Of a DNA stretch of 64,000 nucleotides, positions 36,458-45,860 are shown piece after piece (the first letter of the stretch is position 1; every line of letters begins with the position of its first letter). The notes beneath the pieces were generated by a model, which was given only the letters and a program-made list of their open reading frames with translations, was not told the origin of the DNA and searched no databases. The position numbers and the translations under genes are program-made. Location of the stretch: contig NZ_VICB01000023.1 in NCBI RefSeq assembly GCF_006546835.1, forward strand, positions 28,416-92,415, written 5' to 3'. Source of the stretch: Actinomyces johnsonii (GTDB lineage: Bacteria; Actinomycetota; Actinomycetes; Actinomycetales; Actinomycetaceae).

Positions 36458-39400
36458 ATGACGCCATCGTTCTTCTCCTTCGGCCGCAAGCGGCGCGATG
36501 CTGCCCTCCGGGAGGATGAGCGCAAGGGCGCCGGAGCCTCGAGCGGATCGGATCAAGCCGCGAGTCGACGGCGTTTCGCCGCGGACCTGGGGGCCCTGGC
36601 CGCGGCGCCGAGCAAGCCCGAACCGGCCCCCGAACCGCCGGCCCCGCCCGCTCCCGTGCGCCCCGCGCCCGCACCGCCGCTCAGCGAGGCGGACGTCGAA
36701 CGACGCGAGCGCATCGATATGGCCCTGTCCGACTGGCGCAGCCAGCTCGTAGATCTGGGCGGCGTGGCGAGCCTGGATGACATCACCCTGCTCGACGGCG
36801 TCGTCGACCTCACCGCCGCGCACCCCTCGGGCCTGGCTCAGCTCTACGCCGGCCGGCCCACCCACCTGTCCAGCATCGTACGCGAGCGCAACGCCCTGGG
36901 CGAGGCCCGCCAGTCCCTGCGGGAGGTTTCCGCCCGCACCGACATCCTCGCCCGTCAGTTCGGCGTCGCACCGGTCTACCTGGCCATCGGGGTGGCCACC
37001 TGGAACGAGACGGTTCCCCAGGACGGCGAGGACGATGGCAGCATCCACCTGGCCGACGGCGCCTCACCGGAGGCCGCGGACCTCACCGCCCAGATCCCGC
37101 ACGTCGAGCGCATTGCGGCCGAGCACGCGGCTCGCAACGCCCTGGCCGCCGCCGGCCTGACCGTCCCCGAGGCCCCCTCGGGCCCGCGCGTGCGCACCGT
37201 CAACGCACCCGTCCTGCTGCGCCCCGTGCGCCTGGCCAGCGCCACCGCCGACGCCACCCTCACCCTCGACCCCACGATCGAGGTGAACCCGGTCCTCACC
37301 CGCGCGCTGCGCCGCTACCAGTGCACCACCGACATCGGCGACATCGCCCGCGCCGCCCTGTCCTCGGCGGGTTTCACCCCCCGCTCCGCCCTGGCCCGCA
37401 TCGGCGCCCTGGGACGGCAGTACCTGCCCGGCTTCGAGATCCACGAGCGCCTCGTCGTCGGCGCCTTCGTCCACCCGGGACAGGCTCTGGTGGAGGACTT
37501 CGACGCCGTTCTGGAGCGTTCGCGCACCTCCGCCCTGGTCGCGGCCATTGCTGGCGACGAGGGGGCCCGCGAGGCCCTGAGCGTCGAGCTGCCCCCGTCC
37601 GTCCCCACCGACCGGGTCCCCGGCGCCGAGCGCGGCGTGGGCGACCTGGAACCGGCCCAGCTCGACGTCATCGAGTCGGTGGGTACCGGAGCGAGCTTCC
37701 TCATCGACGCGCCCCCCGGCTCCGACGTCGCTGGCACCCTGGCCGCCGTCTTCGCCGACGCCGCTGCCTCCGGGCGCACCGTGCTGCACGTGCCCGCCAC
37801 CAGCGCCGACGGGCACGCCGTGGCGAGCGCCCTGCGCGAGGCGGGCCTGGGCTCCATGGTCTTGGACCTCACCGAGGACGCTGCCTGGCGCCAGCACGCC
37901 TCCGAGGGCATCCGCGAGAGCCTGGGCGTCCAGCCTCCCCAGCTCGACGTTGCCGGGATCATCTCCCTGCGCGACCGCCTCACCACGGTCCGATCCCGCC
38001 TGGACCGCTACGTGCGGGCCCTGCACCGATCCCGCGAGCCCTGGTCCGTCTCCGCCTACGAGGCCCTCCAGAAGCTCGCCGAGCTCACCAGCCGACGCGA
38101 CCGCGCCACCACCCGCGCCCGCATCGATGCCCAGCACCTGGGGCGCCTCGACGAGGACGGCATGGTCCGGGCCCGCACCCTCCTGCACCGGGGGTACGCC
38201 CTGGGCCTGTTCACCCCCGAGGTCTCCTCCAGCGCCTGGAACGGGATCCCGGTGGCGGACATGGACGAGGCCACCGATGCACTCGTCCACCTGCGCGCCC
38301 TGGCCAACGACCTGCTTCCCTCCATCCAGGAGCACACGGCCACGGTCACCCGCACCACCGGCCTGAGCCACGCCCGCAACCTCGGCCAGTGGATCGAGCA
38401 GCTCGACATGTTCGACGGCGTGCGCGAGTCCCTGGACGTCTTCCTGCCCGAGGTCTTCGAGCGCTCAGCCGCCGACATGGTCATCGCCACCGCCTCCAAG
38501 CGCTGGCGCGACGAGCGGGGCATCCACATGGACGGCTCACGGCGCCGCCGTTTCACGCGCCAGGCCAATGACCTGGTGCGGCCGGGCCGCGTCGTCGACG
38601 ACCTGCACGCGGAGCTGGTCAAGGTCCAGCGCCGCCGCGAGGTGTGGCGCAGGCACGACCCCGACGGCGGCTGGCCCCGTCTACCGCAGGGCCTGGACGA
38701 GATGCGGCGTACCGCCGGTCGGGCTCGCGGCGCCGTTTCCGAGGTCCAGCCGCTGCTGGGGCGCGCCCAGGATTCACCGGTGCTTATGGAGATGCCCCTG
38801 GAGGACCTCCTGGAGCTGGCCCGCTCGCTGGCTGCCGACGATCTCACCGCTCAGAAGCTCCCCGAGGTCAACCGTATCCGCACCGACCTCGAGGAGATGG
38901 GGCTGAGCGACTTCGTGGCCGACATGGCCGCCCGGAGCGTCGAGGACGAGCAGCTCGAGCCCGAGCTCACCTACTGCTGGTGGTCCTCCCTGCTGTCTCA
39001 GACCCTCGCCGCAGATCCGGACCTCGGGGGCCTCGACGCGCGCGCCCTGTCCCAGATGGCCGTCTCACTGCGCGAGCTCGACGCCGCCCACAGCCGCTCC
39101 CTGTCCGGTCCCGTGGCGCAGGCCTGCGCCCGCCGGGTGCGCGCCGCCGTTGAGCATGACAAGGCTGACGCGCGCGCCCTGTACATCGCGCTGGCCCGCG
39201 AGGACGGCGTCCCCCTGCGCGAGATCATCGACGCACACCCCATGGCGCTGCTGGCCCGGCCGATCTGGATCGTCCCGCCCACGCTCGTGCCCCAGATCTT
39301 CTCGCCCACGGCTGTGGTGGACCTGGCCGTCCTGGACGCCTCCACGCCCATGCCGGTCCCACAGGTCCTGCCCGCCTTCGTGCGCGCCGAACAGGTGCTC

Positions 39401-40777
39401 GTCGTCGGCGACTCCCGGCGCACGACGACGGGCCTGGCCGCCGAGCTCGGCCCGCTCCTCCCCTCCCGTACCCTGCCGACGGCCCGCAACAGCCTCGACG
39501 CCGGTATCGCCGCCTTCCTGGCGGCCAACGGATACGAGGGCGTCGTCGAGGCCGTCCCCTCCCCGCCGGGCGAGGCCCACCTGTCCCTGGAGCTCGTGGA
39601 CGGCAAGGGCATGCCGGCCCCCGGGCAGACAGCGGTCGAGACCGTGGAGGCCGAGGTCTCCCGCGTCGTCGACATGGTCATCGACCGAGCCCTGACCCGA
39701 CCCGAGGAGTCGCTGGGCGTCATCGCCCTCAACCGCCTGCACGCCGACGCCCTGCGCTCGGCCATTACCCGGGCGGCCGCCGGCGCACCAGCCCTGGAGG
39801 AGTTCTTCGCACCCGGCGCCGCTGAGCCCTTCACCGTCGTCGAGCTGGCCGAGGCCCGTGCTTTGCGGCGAGACCACATCATTATCTCGGTGGGCTATGC
39901 CAAGACCCCGCACGGGCGCACCATCCACAACTTTGGCCCCGTCTCCGACCACAGCGGCATGGTGGGGCTCGTCGAGGCCCTGTGCTCCTCGCGGGGCAGC
40001 ACCCAGGTGGTCTCCTGCCTGGCCGCCGACGACATCGACCGCGACCGCCTGCGAGCCCCCGGGGCGCGCCTGCTGCGCGAGGTCCTGGCCCGCGCCGAGG
40101 ACGCCTCCCAGACCGGCAACTCGGCCGGCAAGGTGCCCGACCGGCTCCTGGTGGACCTGGCCGAGCACCTGTGGCGCAAAGGCCTGTCCGTCGTCCCCCG
40201 CTACGGGACCGACGGCGGTGTACGCATCCCGCTGGCCATCGGCCACCCCGACTACCCCGACGAGCTGCTGGTGGCGGTCCTGACCGACGATGTCGACTAC
40301 ATCTCCGAGCCGAGCCTGCGCCGGCGGGACCGGCACCGCGTTGAGCGCCTCGAGCGGCGCGGCTGGCGCGTCCACATGGCCTTCTCCGCCGGGGTGTTCG
40401 TCGACCCGGAGGCCGAGGCGAAGGCCGTTGAGGAGCTCGTCCTGGCCGTCCTCGTGGAGCGCCAGGGCAATGCGGCTCCGCCCATGGAGGCGGTGCCCGA
40501 CCGTGTCGACGACTCGGCGCGCGCTGTCCCGGAGGTGCCGGAGCCCGAGCCCGGTGAGGCGTCCGAACGCACCGAGCGCCCTCGCATCGCCCAGGGGTTG
40601 CCGCTGCAGGCCTACTCTGATGACCAGCTCGACGACCTCATGGCCTGGATCCGCTCCGACGGGGTGGGCCGCTCCGAGGCCCGGGAGGTCGAGGAGCTCC
40701 GGGCGGCCCTGGCCCTGCGCCGTCGCGGCTCGGGGATTGATGCCGTCCTGGCCAATGCGGTGCGGCGCACCCGCTGA
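36458..40777 (+). CDS. large DUF4011-type helicase/REase-like protein with all catalytic motifs degenerate
   Basis: 1439 residues in one intact frame. The layout matches the superfamily 1 helicase plus Vsr-like nuclease proteins (DUF4011/DUF3320 group): the conserved block LLRPVRL and a helical linker, two RecA-like halves, and a C-terminal REase-like fold ending RDRHRVERLERRGWRVH. The active residues are gone: Walker A is APPGSDVAGT (418-427, no Lys), Walker B reads DAST where DEAS is usual (960-963), motif VI reads VEALCSSRG where VAVTRAR is usual (near 1172), and in the nuclease RIDLA has become RIPLA (1256-1260) and AIECDG has become AVLTDD (1273-1278). The ATG at 36458 follows TATCTT by 6 nt (leaderless). 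Probably a structural or regulatory pseudoenzyme. Confidence 0.75.
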   Translation: MTPSFFSFGRKRRDAALREDERKGAGASSGSDQAASRRRFAADLGALAAAPSKPEPAPEPPAPPAPVRPAPAPPLSEADVERRERIDMALSDWRSQLVDLGGVASLDDITLLDGVVDLTAAHPSGLAQLYAGRPTHLSSIVRERNALGEARQSLREVSARTDILARQFGVAPVYLAIGVATWNETVPQDGEDDGSIHLADGASPEAADLTAQIPHVERIAAEHAARNALAAAGLTVPEAPSGPRVRTVNAPVLLRPVRLASATADATLTLDPTIEVNPVLTRALRRYQCTTDIGDIARAALSSAGFTPRSALARIGALGRQYLPGFEIHERLVVGAFVHPGQALVEDFDAVLERSRTSALVAAIAGDEGAREALSVELPPSVPTDRVPGAERGVGDLEPAQLDVIESVGTGASFLIDAPPGSDVAGTLAAVFADAAASGRTVLHVPATSADGHAVASALREAGLGSMVLDLTEDAAWRQHASEGIRESLGVQPPQLDVAGIISLRDRLTTVRSRLDRYVRALHRSREPWSVSAYEALQKLAELTSRRDRATTRARIDAQHLGRLDEDGMVRARTLLHRGYALGLFTPEVSSSAWNGIPVADMDEATDALVHLRALANDLLPSIQEHTATVTRTTGLSHARNLGQWIEQLDMFDGVRESLDVFLPEVFERSAADMVIATASKRWRDERGIHMDGSRRRRFTRQANDLVRPGRVVDDLHAELVKVQRRREVWRRHDPDGGWPRLPQGLDEMRRTAGRARGAVSEVQPLLGRAQDSPVLMEMPLEDLLELARSLAADDLTAQKLPEVNRIRTDLEEMGLSDFVADMAARSVEDEQLEPELTYCWWSSLLSQTLAADPDLGGLDARALSQMAVSLRELDAAHSRSLSGPVAQACARRVRAAVEHDKADARALYIALAREDGVPLREIIDAHPMALLARPIWIVPPTLVPQIFSPTAVVDLAVLDASTPMPVPQVLPAFVRAEQVLVVGDSRRTTTGLAAELGPLLPSRTLPTARNSLDAGIAAFLAANGYEGVVEAVPSPPGEAHLSLELVDGKGMPAPGQTAVETVEAEVSRVVDMVIDRALTRPEESLGVIALNRLHADALRSAITRAAAGAPALEEFFAPGAAEPFTVVELAEARALRRDHIIISVGYAKTPHGRTIHNFGPVSDHSGMVGLVEALCSSRGSTQVVSCLAADDIDRDRLRAPGARLLREVLARAEDASQTGNSAGKVPDRLLVDLAEHLWRKGLSVVPRYGTDGGVRIPLAIGHPDYPDELLVAVLTDDVDYISEPSLRRRDRHRVERLERRGWRVHMAFSAGVFVDPEAEAKAVEELVLAVLVERQGNAAPPMEAVPDRVDDSARAVPEVPEPEPGEASERTERPRIAQGLPLQAYSDDQLDDLMAWIRSDGVGRSEAREVEELRAALALRRRGSGIDAVLANAVRRTR

Positions 40778-40817
40778 GCGGCTCGATCGGCGCTGATGCA
40801 CCCCGAGGGACACTCAG

Positions 40818-41105
40818 ATGGCAGACCACTCAGACCGGGGCAGTGCCCCGGGTGCGCAGCCCGCCCCGCATGGCGACGCGACGTCCGGGCGGGGGAGGTC
40901 ACGGCGCCGTCGCCGGGTTGTTGCCCTGTCCGCCCGGGATCGGGAGCGCGTCGCCCGCGGCGAGGATCCCGAGGACCTGGCGAGAGCCGACTACGAGCAT
41001 GATGCGCTGACCGGCACCGGGGAAGGGCTCGATGTGTCCGAGACCGGTGGCGCCGCCACCAATGACGCCCGCCTCAGGCGAGATATCCCCCCGCACTGGG
41101 GTTGA
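40818..41105 (+). CDS. small basic conserved hypothetical protein
   Basis: 95 residues. A disordered N-terminus with an Arg cluster (RGRSRRRRRVVALSARDRERVARG) precedes an acidic segment EDPEDLARADYEHDALTG and the end NDARLRRDIPPHWG, a tail pattern I associate with small actinobacterial proteins. GAGGGA lies before the ATG, and the gene follows the pseudo-helicase by 40 bp, so the two are likely co-transcribed. The Arg cluster suggests nucleic-acid contact; no function is known. Confidence 0.6.
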   Translation: MADHSDRGSAPGAQPAPHGDATSGRGRSRRRRRVVALSARDRERVARGEDPEDLARADYEHDALTGTGEGLDVSETGGAATNDARLRRDIPPHWG

Positions 41106-41173
41106 TAATCGCGGAACCGCATGTCATACGCCGGGAAAGGCTTCTTCCGGCGTCGCGTCATGGGGAAGTGCGG

Positions 41174-41208
41174 AAGGCCCCGCCGATCATGAGGATCGGC
41201 GGGGCCTT
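41174..41208. terminator. bidirectional terminator between convergent genes
   Basis: AAGGCCCCGCCGATC and its exact complement form a perfect 15-bp stem with a 5-nt loop. It sits between the small basic protein gene (+) and mscL (-) and can serve both. Confidence 0.85.
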
Positions 41209-41249
41209 GAAGCGATGGCGTGATCGCGGTTATCGAATCGCTGCGAGAC

Positions 41250-41651
41250 TCACTGCTTGGCGGAGTTGGCCGAGAGCAGGTCGCGGATCTCGGTGAGCAG
41301 CTCGACGTCGGTGACCTCCTTGGCCTCCTCCTCAGCCTTCTGCTTGGCCACGCGCTCCTTGATCTTGTTCATCGGCAGAACGATGGCGAAGTAGACGGCG
41401 ATGGCGATAAGGAAGAAGTTCACCACAGCGGTGAGGATCTTGCCAGGCTGAATGAACTCGGTGGAGCTCGCGAAGATTTTGAACTGGCCGATGGAGTCGA
41501 AGTTCGGCTGGCCGACGATCTGACCAATAATGTCGAGGATGACCTTGGTGATGGCGTCAACGATCGGCTTGAACGCGTTACCGATGATGACGGCGACGGC
41601 GAGCTCGAGGGCGTTGCCCTGCGCGATGAACTCCTTGAATCCCTTGATCAT
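41250..41651 (-). CDS. mscL: large-conductance mechanosensitive channel MscL
   Basis: 133 residues, normal family length. It shows the N-terminal amphipathic helix and pore helix GFKEFIAQGNALELAVAVIIG, a second TM (ILTAVVNFFLIAIAVYFAIV) and the cytoplasmic helix bundle (KERVAKQKAEEEAKEVTDVELLTEIRDLL as charged helix). It opens under hypo-osmotic shock. The ATG at 41651 follows AAAGGA; the in-frame extension to 41741 lacks conserved sequence. It begins the block that resembles the Rv0985c-Rv0996 region of M. tuberculosis. Confidence 0.97.
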   Translation of the reverse strand: MIKGFKEFIAQGNALELAVAVIIGNAFKPIVDAITKVILDIIGQIVGQPNFDSIGQFKIFASSTEFIQPGKILTAVVNFFLIAIAVYFAIVLPMNKIKERVAKQKAEEEAKEVTDVELLTEIRDLLSANSAKQ

Positions 41652-41760
41652 GGCGATCCTTTCATAGCGGCGCGGGCAGGCATCTGCCGGGGTGCGCCAT
41701 CGGGGGACTGTGAAAGCGCAGCGTCTTATCATCTCGTCCATGTAAGCTGCTGCAGCGGCA

Positions 41761-42726
41761 TTACGGGCTCAGCGCAATGCCGAGCGTGCTATTCGTAGCC
41801 GCACCAACTACCGGAATAGCGCTACCAGCAGGAATAGCCAGTGTGATAAGTGTTACTTTCTTATTCTCCGTCCAGCGTCCACTCTCCCCGGCCTCTTGAG
41901 TCAAGATCACTCGAGCCCCGGAACAGAGCACCATGCTGTGTTGCGCAAACGGTCCGGTCGACTTTCCTTGGGAAAGGCTTTGAGAAGGCTTCTGAATTCC
42001 TGGTGATTCCTGTTCGGATGGCGATAGTGAGGGCGTATCCGGTGCTTGAGCGGGCGCATTTGTTGAACTGTTCTCCGGATCGTTCTGCGCAGGCGTCCCG
42101 GCCTGCGCATCGGACCCTTCTGGCGGCACTGTGCCCGAGGGCTGAGTATCATCCTGCGATGTGGCTTGGGGAATCCAGCCCTCTTGCACCTGCCCGATGA
42201 TGTCGACCCTCGCTCCGGGGCGGGCGAGCTCGGCTCCGACATCGATCGGTACCTGGACTATTCGTTCGTCGGGGCCCAGCTGTTGGGCCATGTTTCCGCT
42301 GGTCATCGAGATTGTCAGGACGGTGCCCGCCTCCAGGGCGATAGCCGCTCGGGTCCCAACGACCTGCTCCCGGGAGGCCAGCCCGGACTGCGGAAGTGCC
42401 GATGCCGGCAGCTCGACCGTCGAGACGTCCTTCTCGGTGATCAGGGCTCCGGCGCTGATCTGGCGGGCGGCGATGAGCGCCTGCTGACCCTGCTCGGGGC
42501 CGGGGCGCAGCACGCTGAGTGCCACCAGGACCGCCGTCCCCAGACACACCGCCACGACCAGATGGCGATGTCGCCACAGCAGGAGCGAGGGGCGCTGCGC
42601 GGCCAGTCGGCCGCCGGACCGCGATGAGCGGGCGGTCCCCGGGGACGAGCGAGAGGATTCTTTGGAGGATTCCCCGCGGGGCTCATTACGGGGCGGGCGG
42701 CTGGACAGGCGATGGCGGAGTCTCAT
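41761..42726 (-). CDS. SAF-domain protein, CpaB/RcpC-like
   Basis: 321 residues. A basic disordered N-terminus and one TM (HLVVAVCLGTAVLVALSVL) lead to an extracytoplasmic SAF domain (LIAARQISAGALITEKDVSTVELP, LASREQVVGTRAAIALEAGTVLT). A long Ser/Pro/Gln linker of clearly lower GC (about 41880-42150) follows, then a C-terminal beta region (KVTLITLAIPAGSAIPVVGAA). CpaB-type proteins assist Flp pilus assembly, but no pilus gene is adjacent, so the role may be different, for example binding envelope glycans. The Shine-Dalgarno site is weak. Upstream lies 5-formyl-THF cyclo-ligase on the same strand. Confidence 0.82.
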   Translation of the reverse strand: MRLRHRLSSRPPRNEPRGESSKESSRSSPGTARSSRSGGRLAAQRPSLLLWRHRHLVVAVCLGTAVLVALSVLRPGPEQGQQALIAARQISAGALITEKDVSTVELPASALPQSGLASREQVVGTRAAIALEAGTVLTISMTSGNMAQQLGPDERIVQVPIDVGAELARPGARVDIIGQVQEGWIPQATSQDDTQPSGTVPPEGSDAQAGTPAQNDPENSSTNAPAQAPDTPSLSPSEQESPGIQKPSQSLSQGKSTGPFAQHSMVLCSGARVILTQEAGESGRWTENKKVTLITLAIPAGSAIPVVGAATNSTLGIALSP

Positions 42727-42838
42727 GCCCCCAGGATCGGGGGATCTCCGCTGCCCGGCGCGCCGCAGTCCCCGGCCCTGTGGAGGCGTATCGCACCGGC
42801 GGGCCTGTGGCCCCCGGGCTCAGGCTCCGCACCCGAGT

Positions 42839-43501
42839 TCAGGCCTCCAGGGCGCCGGCGTGCGCTGGGGAGCCGGCGGCCAGCAGGAACCACTCCTGAG
42901 CCGTGATAACGGCGTCCACGGACTCGTCGTGCTCCTCGACGGGGAGCGGCCCGGCCACCAGCTCCTCGGGATGAATGATCGCGAAGGTATGGGTGTCCGG
43001 AGCTCGCAGCGGCAGCATCCGGTCGTACCATCCGCCGCCCTGCCCCAGGCGTCGCCCGTCGCAGTCCACGGCGAGCGCAGGAATGAGGAGGGCCTCGACC
43101 TTACGCACCTCCTCGGCCGGCAGTGCGGGGCCGCTGGGCTCCGGAGGACGCCTCGGCGCCCGCTCCGCCAGGTCCCCGGCCCCCCGGAACCGCCCCCAGC
43201 AGCGCGCCAGGTGCGGTCCGAGCACCGGCAACAGCACCTCGACGCCGGCCTCATGAAGCCGTTCCAGCAGCAGCCGGGTGCAGGGCTCGGTGCCCGTTGA
43301 CACGAAGGTCGCCACGCTCGCCGCACCGGCCACCGCCTCCAGGGCATGCTCGGTCAGTGCCTCACAGGCCGCCGTGTGCCCCGAGGAGGGGTGGCGGTGG
43401 TGGGCGCGCCGGTGCTCCCGCAGTACCTTGCGCAGCTCGTCCTTGGCGTCGTCGACCTCGAGTTGACTCGTATCGGGAAGCTCCAGCGCGCCGGTCGTCA
43501 T
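42839..43501 (-). CDS. 5-formyltetrahydrofolate cyclo-ligase
   Basis: 220 residues. The N-terminus KDELRKVLREHRRAHH and the C-terminal nucleotide/folate motif LGQGGGWYDRML are diagnostic. It converts 5-formyl-THF to 5,10-methenyl-THF with ATP. The middle holds an Arg/Pro-rich insert (RAPRRPPEPSG). A Shine-Dalgarno-like GAAGATGGA precedes the ATG. Divergent from moeA, with a 95-bp gap; this pairing with moeA is conserved in actinobacterial genomes (Rv0992c/Rv0994). Confidence 0.92.
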   Translation of the reverse strand: MTTGALELPDTSQLEVDDAKDELRKVLREHRRAHHRHPSSGHTAACEALTEHALEAVAGAASVATFVSTGTEPCTRLLLERLHEAGVEVLLPVLGPHLARCWGRFRGAGDLAERAPRRPPEPSGPALPAEEVRKVEALLIPALAVDCDGRRLGQGGGWYDRMLPLRAPDTHTFAIIHPEELVAGPLPVEEHDESVDAVITAQEWFLLAAGSPAHAGALEA

Positions 43502-43583
43502 GGATCCATCTTCGCAGGTGATGGTGCCCCGTGTCTGAACCGTTCGTCCCGGCGGGGCACAGCGCGTGTCGCCAACCTGACGG

Positions 43584-43589
43584 TAACCT
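43584..43589 (+). promoter_or_regulatory. -10 box of leaderless moeA transcript
   Basis: TAACCT, 7 nt, then the ATG at 43597, the spacing expected when transcription begins at the start codon. Confidence 0.5.
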
Positions 43590-43596
43590 GAGTGCC

Positions 43597-44808
43597 ATGA
43601 GAACAGTGGCCGAACACCTGGCCGCCTGCCTGGAGATCGCCCAGGCGGCCGCGCCCCTCGACGTGGTCCTTCCCGACGCCGTCGGATGCGTCCTCGCCCA
43701 GGACGTCGTCGCCGGAATCGACCTGCCCGCGGTGGACCTGGCCGGCCAGGACGGCTACGCCGTCATCGCCAGGGACGTCCGCGAGGCGACCCGGAACAAT
43801 CCCCTCGTGCTCGACGTCGTCGACGCGGTGCGCGCCGGCGACATGCGCCCCTGCCACCTCGTCTCCGGGGCCGCCGTCCTCATCGACTCCGGCGCCCCCA
43901 TGCCGCTGGGGGCCGACACCGTCATCCCCTGGACCGACACCGACCGCGGGGAGTCCCGGGTCAGCCTCTACTGCGCCGCCACGGCCGGCGACCATGTGCG
44001 CAGGCGCGCCGAGGACGTCAAGTCCGGAACCACCGTCCTCAAACGGGGCTCGCGCGTCAGCGCCCGGCACATCGCTCTCCTGGCGGGCCTCGGGCTGCAC
44101 AGGGTACGCGTGCACCCCGCCCCACGCGTTGTCGTGGTCTCCATCGGAGACGAGCTGGTCGAGCCCGGCCAGTCCCGCGAGGCCGGGGACGTCTTCGACG
44201 CCAACGGCCACGCCCTGGCCTGCGCCGTCACCGACGCCGGGGGCCAGGCCTTCCGCGTGTCCGCGGTCCCCGACGAGTTACGCGCCCTGGCCGATACCAT
44301 CGAAGACCAGCTCGTGCGCGCCGACGTCCTCATCACCACCGGGGGCCTGAGCGTCGGCCAGGGCGACACGGTCAAGGAAGTCCTCACCCCCCTGGGATCG
44401 GTGCGATTCGACGCCGTCGCCATGTCCCCGGGCCGCCAGCTCGGCGTGGGGACGGTCGAGGGCACCCCGATCTTCTGCCTGCCCGGAGACCCGGTCAGCG
44501 CCCAGATCGCCTTCGAGACCTTCGTGCGCCCGGTCCTGCGCCAGATCGCTGGACGCACCTCCCTGCACCGCTCCAGCCTGCCCGCCGCTATCTCCGAGGG
44601 CTGGCACTCGCCGGTGGGCAAGCGCCAGTTTATCCCCGTACACGTCAGCGGCTCGCCCTCCCTCGGCTACCGAGCCGAACCGACGACGCCGCCCGGGACC
44701 GTCCGGCTGCACGGCCTGTCCGAGGCCAACGCCATCGCCGTCGTCCCTGAGGACACCAGCACCGTGGTGGCCGGCGACACCCTCCACTGCCTCCTGCTGG
44801 ACGCCTGA
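43597..44808 (+). CDS. moeA: molybdopterin molybdotransferase MoeA
   Basis: 403 residues. N-terminal VEHL-type start (RTVAEHLAACLEIAQ), LPAVDLAGQDGYAVIA in the substrate-binding domain, the MPT-binding motif TTGGLSVGQGDTVKEVL and the catalytic region MSPGRQLGVGTVEGTPIFCLPGDPVSA are present. It inserts molybdate into adenylylated molybdopterin. The start at 43597 fits a leaderless mRNA. The stop overlaps the next ATG by one base (TGATG), which couples it to the acetyltransferase, as in the Rv0994-Rv0995 pair. Confidence 0.95.
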   Translation: MRTVAEHLAACLEIAQAAAPLDVVLPDAVGCVLAQDVVAGIDLPAVDLAGQDGYAVIARDVREATRNNPLVLDVVDAVRAGDMRPCHLVSGAAVLIDSGAPMPLGADTVIPWTDTDRGESRVSLYCAATAGDHVRRRAEDVKSGTTVLKRGSRVSARHIALLAGLGLHRVRVHPAPRVVVVSIGDELVEPGQSREAGDVFDANGHALACAVTDAGGQAFRVSAVPDELRALADTIEDQLVRADVLITTGGLSVGQGDTVKEVLTPLGSVRFDAVAMSPGRQLGVGTVEGTPIFCLPGDPVSAQIAFETFVRPVLRQIAGRTSLHRSSLPAAISEGWHSPVGKRQFIPVHVSGSPSLGYRAEPTTPPGTVRLHGLSEANAIAVVPEDTSTVVAGDTLHCLLLDA

Positions 44809-45608
44809 TGCCCGATGATCCGGCCCCGCAGCAGGAGCCTCGCGACGACGACGCCGGGCAGCTTCCCAGGGCGGAGGCTCGTGGCGGCTCCATCGGAGGA
44901 GGACTTCGGCGGGCCATGGACGGCCTGCTGCTCGGGGCGGGCGCGGCGCCGCGCTTCACCTGGCCGGTGAGCCTCGAGCCGGAAGCTGTTCGAGAAGAGA
45001 ATCGAGAAGGGAGGGGCCGCGGCGGATTGGTGGATCGCCCGCTCCTCGTGGTGCGCGAACTCCGGGAGGCCGACGAGGAGGCCTGGAAGGCGCTGCGACT
45101 GGCGGAGAACGAGCGGCTTGCCCCCTGGGAGGCCACCCTGCCTCCCGGCGGCGGGGAATCCCTGAGCGCCTTCCCGGCGTTCGTGCGCCGCCAGACCCGC
45201 CGGGCGAGGCTGGGAGAGGCGATGCCGTTCGTCGTCGAGGTCGACGGCGCCTTCGCGGGTCAGGTCGCCGTCGACCCGATTACTTGGGGCGCCACGCGCA
45301 GCGCTCAGGTGGGCTACTGGATCGCAGGCGCCTGGCAGGGGCGCGGAATCATGCGCCTGTCGGTGGCCCTGGTCCTCGACCATCTCCTGGGGCCGGTCGG
45401 GCTGCACCGTGTGGAGATCAACGTGCGCCCGGAGAACACGCGCAGCCTGGATCTGTGCCGCGGACTCGGGCTGCGCGAGGAGGGATTGCGGCGCGGCTAC
45501 ATGCACATCAACGGCGCCTGGGCCGACCATGTCTCCTTCGCCGCCGTGGCCGAGGAGGTTCGCAGACCCGACGGCGTCGGCTTCCAACGGCGGCTCACCG
45601 GCGGATGA
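44808..45608 (+). CDS. GNAT acetyltransferase of the RimJ/RimL type
   Basis: 266 residues. After a variable N-terminus of about 85 residues, the GNAT fold shows LREADEEAWKALRLAEN, VDGAFAGQVAVDPI, the acetyl-CoA loop GYWIAGAWQGRGIMRLSVALV and HRVEINVRPENTRSLDLCRGLGL. It transfers acetyl to an amino group, by family probably a protein N-terminus. The ATG overlaps the moeA stop by one base. Homologue by position: Rv0995 (annotated rimJ). Confidence 0.92.
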   Translation: MPDDPAPQQEPRDDDAGQLPRAEARGGSIGGGLRRAMDGLLLGAGAAPRFTWPVSLEPEAVREENREGRGRGGLVDRPLLVVRELREADEEAWKALRLAENERLAPWEATLPPGGGESLSAFPAFVRRQTRRARLGEAMPFVVEVDGAFAGQVAVDPITWGATRSAQVGYWIAGAWQGRGIMRLSVALVLDHLLGPVGLHRVEINVRPENTRSLDLCRGLGLREEGLRRGYMHINGAWADHVSFAAVAEEVRRPDGVGFQRRLTGG

Positions 45609-45860
45609 GGTTTTTCCAGGATGGGTTCCGGGTGCGGGCGGGGCGCACTCGCGGGGTGCGCCGAATGCTTCGGAGAGGCGGATTTTCGACTGAGGACCGA
45701 CCGGTCGAGACGTGGACAGCGAGACAGAAGAAACGAATGTGACCAGTGTGATGATAGAGATGAAATGCTGACAGTGTGACTTCTTGAATCCCAGGTATTT
45801 CGCAGGAAAAGCGGAGTGTTCCTGCGCGGGGACGGGGGTGGACACGCCTACCGTTACGGT

